From: Larix sibirica
Lineage: Eukaryota > Streptophyta > Pinopsida > Pinales > Pinaceae
Reading direction: 5' to 3'
Assembly: GCA_004151065.3 (NCBI GenBank)
Contig: NWUY0300010365.1
Span: 56,664 to 89,268 of the forward strand
DNA: 32,605 nt
The notes under the pieces are model-generated. The model ran no database searches and was not told the DNA's origin. It saw nothing but the letters and a program-made list of their open reading frames with translations. The translations under genes and the position numbers were made by a program. The stretch's first letter is position 1. Each line of letters opens with the position of its first letter. Of this stretch, positions 10,374 to 19,077 are shown piece by piece.

Positions 10374-10465
10374 GCATATTTTAAAGGTACCTCAGGTGAC
10401 AAGCTAGGATTTGTAACTAATGCATATTTGAAAGGTACCTTAGATTATAGGCTAGGATTTGTAAC
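10374..10465 (+). repeat. 48-bp tandem duplication
   Basis: GCATATTTTAAAGGTACCT at 10374 and GCATATTTGAAAGGTACCT at 10422, both followed by a segment ending GCTAGGATTTGTAACT. Two units, 48 bp apart. Confidence 0.8.
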
Positions 10466-10569
10466 TCCCTTTGTTTAAGGGTTCCCTCCCTTGGTGAGAT
10501 ATAGTTGGCAACAAAAAACATAGAGATATCCTGTTTGGTCGAGGTACAACCTGATGGACAACATGAGTA

Positions 10570-11386
10570 ACAAAAAAAGAAATATACTTCCCATTAAATA
10601 TTACTGAAAAAATAACCATTTGCACCTTTGATACAGTTCCATTAGGGATCATTCTTCTAGGTACATATAAAGCGGTCTTGTAAATTTCTCCAACACAATA
10701 ATAAAAAACACTGCCTAAATAGTAGTCACCCGGAGCAAATGTTAATTCCCCGCCAAAAGGATACGCACTGTAGGGAGGGGAGTTTATGCGTCGTTTTATA
10801 CAACATGGTTTATAATGAGCCGCATTGATATGGCTGCTGCACGGTTTGGGGCATTATCCACGGTGCTTTATGATAAGTTCCTTTTCACTATTGTGCGCTT
10901 GGGAGATAGTGACGAGCTGTGCATTTTTCTTGTTGTAATGCATAGCGCATTGCCTCTTGTTTTGTATTTGTTCAAGGTTGTGTGGAGCTGTTGGGTTCAC
11001 GGGCCCATCATGGAATTATAAATTCCACCTTATAAAGTGACATTGGCTTACAAATTTAGGTGTGCTTTTTCGGCTGGTATGTCGTGCAATGCTTTCTTGT
11101 CTGCTGGAATAATCCAGGTATAACTTGCTTTTGTTTAATGAAATCAAGTTAGGTTCCTGTGCCATTTTCCCTCTGTGTTCCACAAATTTTAAGACATATT
11201 TTAATAGAAAATAGTTTCCATTGATGCCAAAATAAGTTCCTGGGCTTCAGTTTCCAACAAATTTCTGTAAGTATTTCTAGGATTCCATGTAAATTTATTG
11301 TAGTTATTGTTGTTGTACCATTATATATTTATCATGTTATATTTGTACTAAGTAGTCTTAAAATCAAATTTCCCGCGGGAGTTTCA
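10570..11386 (+). repeat. Copy A, 5' non-coding part of the duplicated family
   Basis: Matches 18316-19077 along its length (copy B). Common landmarks: CTAAATAGTAGTCACCC, GGAGGGGAGTTTATGCGTCG, a short ORF, TGTTTAATGAAATCAAG, and TTATATTTGTACTAAGTAGTC shortly before the ATG. It holds the region upstream of the large coding-like segment and is presumably a leader or promoter of this repeat family. Confidence 0.8.
10815..11021 (+). CDS. Short upstream ORF of copy A
   Basis: A 68-codon frame (MSRIDMAAARFGALS...) ending at the same TAA as its copy B counterpart (18494-18700), with no indel between the two. About 39 of 68 residues agree by eye. Many differences change the amino acid, so retention could be chance plus shared ancestry rather than selection. 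No domain recognised. An upstream start in copy B at 18443-18467 is frameshifted in copy A. I list it because both copies keep it open; a real product is doubtful. Confidence 0.25.
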   Translation: MSRIDMAAARFGALSTVLYDKFLFTIVRLGDSDELCIFLVVMHSALPLVLYLFKVVWSCWVHGPIMEL

Positions 11387-11446
11387 ATGGCACACCTCAG
11401 ATCCTCTTATATAATTGTAACTAGGCTTCAAGTCTCTTTGAAAAGT

Positions 11447-11745
11447 GTTTGTGAACAATCACATTTAAACTAGTTTGTAGAGGTTGTAGAGCCAGAGAAT
11501 GGCTACCGAGGGCTGTACATTCACACAGAGACAGGGGATAGTGTGAAAACCGAGAGCTGTACATTCACACAGAGACAGGGGATAGTGTGAAAACTGAGAG
11601 CTGTACATTCAAACAGAGACAGGGGATAGTGTTTGTGAACAATCACATTTAAACTAGTTTGTAGAGGTTGTAGAGCTAGAGAATGGCTACCGAGAGATGT
11701 ACATTCACACATAGACAGGGGATAGTGTGAAAACCGTAGGAATTG
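11447..11745 (+). repeat. 44-bp minisatellite nested in a ~184-bp duplication
   Basis: GCTGTACATTCACACAGAGA recurs at 11512, 11556 and 11600 (44-bp spacing), and a fourth version (GATGTACATTCACACATAGA) follows a repeated stretch: GTTTGTGAACAATCACATTT occurs near 11446 and again near 11630. Copy B has only one version, so the expansion happened in copy A inside former coding sequence. Confidence 0.85.
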
Positions 11746-12753
11746 TTTTGAATTCGAGAGTTGTGAATGAACAAGAAATTGTGATTCAATTTGAATCAAT
11801 TGTAGATGCTAAAGAAAATGAGTCTGGTGTTAAATATTGCATTGTATAACAATGCACCTTTAAGAGAATACTATATCAACAACACCTTGTACAAGCCTAT
11901 GTGGATAGGAAAGATGTGCCGACATACATGTCTGGGTGGAAGTTGGGTAGCTAAAGCAAGAATCCATACATATTAATACATGCTAATGCAATACATAATG
12001 GGATTATCTGTTATGCACTACATGATTATTAGAAAGGAGCTCAATCAAAATTGCGGTGTGAACCTTACATACGGGAGGCACAAGTATGTGCATAATTTGG
12101 ACAAGGATATGAAAATGTCCCTTTTCAAATCATTGCAACAAACTCCAATTGAGGCCAAGATGGAAACGGTAGCAAAAATATATCAAAAAATAAGGGGTGA
12201 AAACAAATCAAGTTCCTCCACTTTCTTATTTGATGGCAAAATTTTCAAAATTGGTATCCATTGGTGTCACGTGGCACCTGAAGTGTACCATTATAGATCA
12301 ATCAATGATAATTGGGTTCCTGAATTGATACATTCGATGGTAGAAAATCCAAACACCTTGAAAAGAGATGGATTATTGATTCCTTTTATAAAAGGGGGTA
12401 CCCGGATATCATACAGCTTTGCAGAATTGGTAACAAAGGAAGATGTTTGAAGGGAAGATGTAGATTTTTTATTTATTTTTGATGGGAAACAACTAGAAGC
12501 TTGTAAGGAAATATTGAAAAATAAAGTATATAGTAGTCTCCATGATTAATTCAGAGAGAAGATGGCTAGAATTATAGACCCTCCCACATCTTTGACTACA
12601 ATACTAAGTCTTTGCAAGCAACAAAATGAGGCAAACAAAACATGGGTTCAGACATAGTACATTGCAAAAATTTTGAAAGCTAGGTATCACTAGGAGAATT
12701 TTGGTGAGCCAAAGCATCCTGGGAGGGGAAACAAAAATTATCATGAATGGACG

Positions 12754-12835
12754 GTAAGTTTATGTACTTGAATTGCATTGATTATAATATACTAGAAAAA
12801 AATTATTTTTCCCACATTTATTATTTACCTTGCAG
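12754..12835 (+). other. 82-bp spliceosomal intron in copy A
   Basis: Donor ACG|GTAAGT and acceptor TTACCTTGCAG|GTG with an AT-rich body. Removing it joins ...HEW T to V FERKCKR in frame. Copy B keeps the start of the same intron (from about 20301), but its donor has changed from GGTAAGT to AATAAGT and the 3' half is deleted. Confidence 0.75.
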
Positions 12836-13499
12836 GTGTTTGAGAGAAAATGTAAGAGATCATTCGAAAGAGAGAAGGCTGAGAGTCTCAAGGATAAGTT
12901 GAACTTAGTGTGCCTCCCTCACCAAATATGGAATAAATGGGTCAACGCTTTTTACCTTTATAGAAATGGTGGTATGGCATGTTCGCCTAAGAAGGCATCA
13001 CAAGCATATTTCACTCCCAACAACACATCCAAATACACAATAAGTCTTTTTAGGTGTACAAGGGGAATGGAGGATAGAGAGCTTGAAAACTTAGCAGTTG
13101 CAATAACAAAAGGCATGGTATGGCTAAGTAATTTGGTCAAAGAAGGGGTGACATCAGAGGGATTAAATGGCTACTGCAAGAGGATAAAAGCACATAGACA
13201 TGTTTGTAGAGTTGCATCAACATACATGGAAAATAATGATGTTGACAACCACAGATATTTCAAGGTACACGCAGGAAATGTACTAGAAGTGCACAACATG
13301 AAACGACACCACATCATACAACTTGGTGATATCCTTGGTGAAATGCAAGAAATACATGATGACGATGAACTTGAAAAATCAAGTAAAAGAAGAAAAAAAG
13401 AAAGGTTAATGATGATTATCATAGTGTTCCAGAACTAGCTAAGGACATACTGGATATGTATATAGCACAAAGGAATGGTGTGGAAAGGGGATCCCTTCC

Positions 13500-13500
13500 N
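13500..13500. other. Single N at an LTR edge (probable collapsed gap)
   Basis: Copy A ends at 13499 and gypsy LTR sequence begins at 13501. The first 33 bp of the LTR (present in the other LTR at 16944-16976) are missing here, so the junction is not a real insertion site as written. Confidence 0.75.
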
Positions 13501-14784
13501 GAATTGCATAAAAGAGCATAAATAAAGCTTATGTACAACATAAATAAAGAAAGCATACACATGAAGAAAACACACATAAAAGAATTGCACCAGATATGAT
13601 AATGGAGCTCGTCCACAAAGGGACTACGTCTCCGGGCCTGCTCTCCAATTGGAACTGATCTTATTATGTGGTCAAAATGTTGAATGCACCATGATACAAT
13701 CTTTCACCAACTATAATGAGGCCTTGAAACTGTTGCCAAAGAAGATTCAACAATCTCCTTCAAGAATTCTCCCACTCTAAGAAGAATACATAAACTTCAC
13801 ACAACTTCCACCAAGAATTCTTCTCCAACAACCTCCTTCCACATGGAAAAACACCCTTGGTTATATACCAAAAGCTTCATAACCAAACTCCACTTACGAT
13901 AGGATTTTCCTAAATTAAAAGATATGGTAAATTAACCATAGGATACCTCTTTTTGGGGAAACAAATCATATGATAACAACCATACAAAAACCATAGCATA
14001 TACTATGTAAATGACTTCGTTGGGTTTCAAACCATGGAGGAGAGCCTTGTTTTAGGCATATAATGCAAACTTCAACTTAAAACAATATTCATTTGTTAAC
14101 CACATAAACAATATAACACCTTTATGGCATATATGGTATATGGTTGGACCACCAGAAATGTATTGGTGGCATATGATATATTTGAAATATACCAAATCAT
14201 GGCAATGCATTAACCACCTTCACATGTTTAGGACATGGTTTTCCACGTCATCATATTAAGTGGGTTACGTTGGTTATGATATGTTTTAACATTATAATAT
14301 ATAGGATAATATCGTATCACCTAGTTTTAGGGATAAACAACACCCACGTATCCTTTTCCTATCCATGGTGGATATGTTTAATTCATTGCTTTAAAACTTT
14401 GATTAAATGCATCCCCTTTAAATAATGGAGACCTTTCACTTTTTTGCCACATGTCATGCAATTAACATTGCCAATTGCCAAATTTTTATTGGACCACATG
14501 CCAACATGTGGTTGGTTCCTATCTGCCATGTCAGATTCCCACTAGTTGTATGGCCATGCCACATGTCACTCTGTGGGAGTGCCACATGGCTTCCTTTTCC
14601 ACATTTTGTATGTATACCTTCAACTTTAGATCACGATATCTTGGGCATACGAGCTCTGATTGATGCGAAACGAACATCATTGGAAATATCTTGGAGAGAT
14701 CTATACAACAATCTCATCTTCTTAAGCATTCAAGACTGTGAAACTTTGACCACTTTTTTTATTGATGAGGATCCTCTTGGATCA
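13501..14784 (-). repeat. 3' LTR of the gypsy element (outer end missing)
   Basis: Colinear with 16977-18310. On the minus strand it starts TGATCCAAGAGGATCC directly after the polypurine tract. It lacks the 78-bp internal duplication found in the other LTR. Confidence 0.92.
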
Positions 14785-14797
14785 CGCCTCCCCACTA
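14785..14797 (-). promoter_or_regulatory. Polypurine tract of the gypsy element
   Basis: Minus strand TAGTGGGGAGGCG immediately before the TG of the 3' LTR, the expected position and composition of a PPT. Confidence 0.8.
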
Positions 14798-15153
14798 AGA
14801 AGCTTTTGGACCCCAAAAACCCGTTCTTATACAGAAGAAGAGTGATGACAATATATACCCACTTTCTCTGTATCCTTCATCCATCCTACTCGAGTAATGA
14901 TCACCTGGATCATAATCATAAAGATGAACACACCCATAAAACTGTTAACAAACTTAAGCATTGGATCATCCCTACACAAATCTATGTTTAGTTTTGATGC
15001 TACCATACAAATACAACTGAATAATAATAAAATCAAGCATAAAACTGTGAAAATAGATTTTTAAGAAAATAAACCAATATGGAGCTTTCTCTCCACAATA
15101 GGCTCTGATTTGCTATCAATGATGTTGGCTTGTTGCAATTACCCATGTTGTAC
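14798..15153 (-). other. Gypsy internal 3' region, no domain recognised
   Basis: Between protease and PPT, where pol should continue. A 69-codon minus-strand frame (15036-14827, MILLLFSCICMVASKL...) has no recognisable motif. The missing reverse transcriptase to integrase segment must have been lost at or near the edge of this stretch. Confidence 0.5.
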
Positions 15154-15905
15154 CTATTGTGTTCCTTCAAACATATGTGCATCGTTAGTATTAACCAATG
15201 TACTTTCAAGATCAGAATCTTTAACTAACATGAGCGATAAAATTTTGCTCACGTTCACCAACATCTTCATTTTCCCTGATGCAATCATAGACAAATCATG
15301 TTTCACCTTGTGATCTCTTACGATGAACTCCATCCGATCCTTGAAGAGATGATACATGTTATGCTCCTTGTAGACATTGCTTTTCCAATCATAAAGATAT
15401 GGGATACGCAACACAATCCCACGTATATCAAGTGGAATCACATCCATCTCTACCTCATCCATAAACTTGTCAGAACCCATACATGTAAACATGCATTCTC
15501 ATGAACCCATACTAATGGATAAGGTTTTGGATGTGGTTTAGTCTCCAACCCTAGTTTCTTAACAATGTCTTTAGCGATTAAGTTGACTTGATATCCACTA
15601 TCTACATGAGTATCAATCTTATGATGATGGGAGATCACTCGAATATGGAACAATTCAGTCCTATTCCTTTCACCATGGCTCGTAACATTGAAAGTGGGAA
15701 CATATGAACAACTAGCAATAGAATCATTACCTTGAAGACTCATAGCCATTATCTTGGATTCATCTTCTGAATCATATCCAAGATCCTTAATGGTAGCAAC
15801 AACCTTCTTTTTTCCTTTTTGATGTTTAGCCCACTTCAATTTCAATTCTGGGTGCAACTTACAACAGTAATCCTCATCATGGCCCTTTTTGTACAATGAG
15901 AACAA
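15154..15905 (-). pseudogene. Gypsy gag zinc knuckle and aspartic protease
   Basis: The start carries a CCHC zinc knuckle: CSHC at 15912-15901 in one frame, then KKGHDEDYC in the next, so a 1-nt frameshift splits it. KLHPELKLKW follows. The protease region has TELFHIRVISHHHKIDTHVD with the catalytic triplet as DSG (VDSGYQVNLI), then VKKLGLETKPHPKPYPLVW. A second frameshift near 15470 leads to the frame 15492-15154 with EVEMDVIPLDIRGIVLR and PYLYD, the C-terminal half of the protease fold in related elements. In active relatives it would cleave Gag-Pol; here it is broken. Confidence 0.85.
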
Positions 15906-16910
15906 GTAGGTTTCTCATCATCTTTCTTCACAGTAGCTGTCCTTTTGAACTTATCCCGATGTTGCGTTCTTTTAGTTGCAAAGATTCCTTCGAAGAACTG
16001 TTATGGTCATTCATTTTACTTGCCTCAAGGTGAATAGCTTGCACACTAACTTCGTCAATGTTAGTTAGATTAAACATAAGTATCTGATGCCTTAAATATT
16101 CATGTAATCCACCTACATACTTCAACAAAGTTTCTTGTGTGTACAAAGGAACACCCAACATTTATGCTTTCTTTCTGAACTCACACGGATAATCTTGCAC
16201 CCCTTTCCCTTTGTTTTGCCTTAATTTATGCCAATCCATAGTGGCTTGCTACATGTATCCTAAGGGATAGAATTGTTTCTTCAATGTAGATACAAATTCA
16301 AACCAGGATGAATTATTTTACCTTTTGTAAGGATGTCTTGTTGAAATCTACTCTCCCACCAAATTAAAGCAGTGCTTCCCAAGCGGAGAGTAGCAAGTTG
16401 AAACTTTGTAGAATCATCCACAATTTGCTAAACCCTGCAATAAACCTCGATCTGTTTGATCCAATTATCAAGTTTCTCTACATCCAATTCTCCATTATAC
16501 ATAGGAAAATAAAATTTAACATCAAGCTTCAATAAGGACTTCTTAAAAGGATATTTTTGATGACAACTTGAATGATGAGAATAAGAGGAAGAAGAAGAGA
16601 TTTAAATTGAAGATGGAGATGGAGGTTCAAGAGGATCTCTTCCAAATCCCTAGTTCATTGAAGCATCACCCTATGCTTTCACTTTCTTCTTTTCCTTCCT
16701 TTCCAATCTCTATTGATAATTTGTAAACAATTTTTCCACCATGTCTGACATCCGGTAGAAATCTTTATGGAAGGCCTTCTCTTTCTTTGCACGAAGGTCT
16801 TCATCTACCATTTCCTTTCTTCGATGTGCACGTCCAATCTCTAGGTTAAAAATCTCGAGTTTTCCTTCACCTGCTTTGAGCTTGGCACTAGTAAGCATCC
16901 ACACTCATAA
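15906..16910 (-). pseudogene. Gypsy gag (capsid region), broken
   Basis: Minus-strand gag begins near ATG 16904 (MWMLTSAKLKAGEGKLE). After stops, the frame includes KFYFPMYNGELDVEKLDNWI and LATLRLGSTALIWWESRF around 16500-16350, the core of the retrotransposon gag family (plant Ty3/gypsy). Farther on (16161-15928) is LLKYVGGLHEYLRHQILMFN, a typical gag C-terminal helix pair, before the zinc knuckle. The protein would form the virus-like particle. Several stops and frameshifts make this copy inactive. Confidence 0.85.
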
Positions 16911-16929
16911 TTCAATTCAAAGAACACCA

Positions 16930-16940
16930 CTCTGATACCA
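16930..16940 (-). promoter_or_regulatory. Primer binding site (initiator tRNA-Met type)
   Basis: Minus strand TGGTATCAGAG, complementary to the 3' end of plant initiator tRNA-Met, three bases inside the 5' LTR end. It primes minus-strand synthesis in active relatives. Confidence 0.9.
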
Positions 16941-16943
16941 ACA

Positions 16944-18310
16944 TGATCTAGGATATTTTATTCGATGACTATCCATGAATTGCATAAAAGAGCATAAATT
17001 AAGCTTATGTACAACATAAATAAAGAAAGCATACACATGAAGAAAAGAGACATCAAATAATTTCACTAGACATGATAACAGAGTTTGTCCACAAAGGGAC
17101 TACGTCTCTGGGCCCACTCTCCAATGAGGACCGATCTTATTATGTAGTCAAAATGATGAATGCACCAGAATACAATATTTCACAAGGTATAATGAGGCCT
17201 TGGAAATGTTGTCAATGAAGCTTCAACGATCTCCTTCAAGAGTTCTCCCAATCTAAGAAGAATACATAAACTTCCAACAACTTCCACCAAGTATTCCCAC
17301 TGAGAATTCTTCTCCAAAGACCTCCTTCCACATGAAAAAACACCCTTAGTTATATACCAAAGAGTTCATAACCAAACTCCTAGGATTTTCCCAAAATAAA
17401 AGATATGGTAAATTAACCATAGGATACCTTTTGTTTAACAACCATACAAAAACCATATACTATGTAAATGACTTCGTTGTGTTCAAAACCATGGAGGAAA
17501 CAAATCATATGATAACAACCATACAAAAACCATATACTATGTAAATGACTTCGTTGTGTTCAAAACCATGGAGGAGTGCCTTGTTTTAGGCATATAATCC
17601 AAACTTCAACTTAAAACATATTCGTTTGTTAACCACCAAAACAAATATAATACCTTTATGGCATATATGGTATATGGTTGGACCACCCGAAAAATATTGG
17701 TGGCATATGATATATTTGAAATATACCAAATCGCGGAAATGCTTTAACCACCTTCACATGTTTAGGATATGATTTTCCACGTCATCATATGAATTGGGTT
17801 AAGTTAGTTACGATATGTTTTAACATTATAATATAAAGGATAATATCATATCCCATGGTTTTAGGGATAAACAACACCCACGTATCCTTTTCCATATCCA
17901 TGGTGGATATTTTTAATTCATTCCTTTGATTAAATGCATCCCCTTTAAATAATGCACACCTTTCACTTTTTTGCCACATGTCATGCAATTAACATTGCCA
18001 CTTGTCAAATTTTTATTGGACCACATTCCAACATGTGGATGGTCTGTACCTTCCATGTCAACTTCCCACTGGTTGTATGGCCATGCCACGTGTCACTCTG
18101 TGGGAGTGCTAAGTGGCTCCCTTTTGCCACATTTTGCCTATTTACCTTCAACTTTAGATCGCGATATCTTGCCATACGAGCTTCGATTGAGGCAAAACGA
18201 AGGTTGCCAAAAATATCTTAGCGAGCTCTACACAATGGTGTCATTTTATTTAGCATTCAAGACTGTGAAATTTTAACCACTTTTTGATCAGTGAGGATCC
18301 ACCTAGATCA
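16944..18310 (-). repeat. 5' LTR of the gypsy element
   Basis: Complete LTR of 1367 bp. Its ends form a 9-bp inverted repeat: TGATCTAGG at 16944 and CCTAGATCA ending at 18310. A TATA-like ATTATTTAAAGGGG on the minus strand at about 17940-17953 is conserved in the other LTR (about 14410-14425) and may be the core promoter. Confidence 0.92.
17437..17575. repeat. 78-bp tandem duplication inside the 5' LTR
   Basis: AACAACCATACAAAAACCAT starts at 17437 and again at 17515, each followed by ACTATGTAAATGACTTCGTT and AAACCATGGAGGA. The other LTR has a single version near 13975-14040. Confidence 0.9.
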
Positions 18311-18315
18311 ACCTC

Positions 18316-19077
18316 ATACAAAAAATAGACGTCCCCATTAAATCTTACCGAAAAGATAGCCATTAGCACCTATGATACAACTCCAAACACTATCTAAATA
18401 GTAGTCACCCAAAGCAATCCTTAATTCCCCACCCAAGGATATGTGTTGCAGGGAGGGGAATTTATGCGTCGTTTTTATGCAACACATTTTATAATGGACC
18501 ACACTGATATTGCCGCTATGTGGTTCGGGGCATTATCTGTGGTGATTTATGATAAGTTCATTTTCGCTACTATGCACTTGGGAGACCGCGTCACGCTGCG
18601 CTATTTTCCTGTGGTAATGCATAGCGCATCGCCTCTTGTTTTTAAGTCATTCAGGGCTATGTGGAGCCGTTGGGTTCACGGACCTGTCGTGGAATTATAA
18701 AATCCACCTTGTAAAGTGACAATGGGTCAGAAATTCAGGTGTGCTTTTCCGGTTGGTCTGTCGTTTAGTGCTTTCTTGGTTACCAGAATAAGCCATGTAT
18801 AAATCCTTTTTGTTTAATAAAATCAAGGTAGGTTCCTAGGCCATTTCCCTTTGTACTCCGCAGCTTTTAAGACATTATTTAATAGAAAATAGTTTACGTC
18901 AATGCTAAAATAAGTTCCTAGGTTTCAGTTTCCAACGAGTTATTGTATGTAATTTATGTAAGTATTTAGAGACTTCCTTGTAAATTTATTGTATTTATTG
19001 TTGATGTACCATTATATATTTATCATGTTATATTTGTACTAAGTAGTCTTAAAATCAAATTTCCTGCGGGATTTTTA
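18316..19077 (+). repeat. Copy B, 5' non-coding part of the duplicated family
   Basis: Counterpart of 10570-11386. Contains the short ORF and TTTAATAAAATCAAG. It begins a few bases outside the gypsy LTR. Confidence 0.8.
18494..18700 (+). CDS. Short upstream ORF of copy B
   Basis: Equivalent of 10815-11021 with the same 207-bp length; the frame is open upstream to an in-frame ATG at 18443 or 18467. The shared core is FGALS, YDKF, HLGD/RLGD, VVMHSA, WVHGP. No domain recognised. The two copies differ at many amino acid positions, so it is a doubtful protein. Confidence 0.25.
   Translation: MDHTDIAAMWFGALSVVIYDKFIFATMHLGDRVTLRYFPVVMHSASPLVFKSFRAMWSRWVHGPVVEL

Larger units (their letters stand above)
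11387..13499 (+). pseudogene. Copy A: ParB-like domain protein, 3' part cut off
   Basis: Starts at ATG 11387 (MAHLRSSYIIVTRLQ), equivalent to ATG 19078 in copy B. An N-terminal region of unknown function (broken by a minisatellite, stops and a deletion near 12000) leads to a segment at about 12240-12560: HWCHVAPEVYHYRSINDNWV, RDGLLIPFI and, after a frameshift, DGKQLEACKEILKNK. This order (pY.yR.ine.wv.eL...dGLl.Pi...DGkh..Ac) resembles the ParB/sulfiredoxin-type nuclease fold. An intron (12754-12835) precedes an open exon 12836-13435 with a basic C-terminal end (KSSKRRKKER). The sequence then meets the N at 13500, so anything like copy B's 3' domain is missing. Frameshifts and stops make it non-functional. 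ParB assignment is an inference from motif order. Confidence 0.55.
13501..18310 (-). mobile_element. Non-autonomous Ty3/gypsy LTR retrotransposon
   Basis: Minus-strand element. The 5' LTR is 16944-18310, the PBS 16930-16940, gag about 16910-15906, protease 15905-15154, the PPT 14785-14797 and the 3' LTR 13501-14784 (its outer 33 bp lost at the N). The internal part is only about 2.16 kb: reverse transcriptase, RNase H and integrase are absent, so it could move only with help from a complete relative. LTRs differ at roughly 10-15% of sites by eye, indicating an old insertion. The 5 bp outside the 5' LTR (18311-18315, ACCTC) would be the target duplication; the partner is lost in the gap. Confidence 0.9.

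Noticed and set aside
11521-11799. Minus-strand ORF with repeated peptide units
   Set aside because: It is the reverse reading of the 44-bp minisatellite.
14425-14991. 188-codon ORF (plus strand) as a gene
   Set aside because: It lies across the LTR and internal edge of the gypsy element and its LTR part is repeated at 17952-18221.
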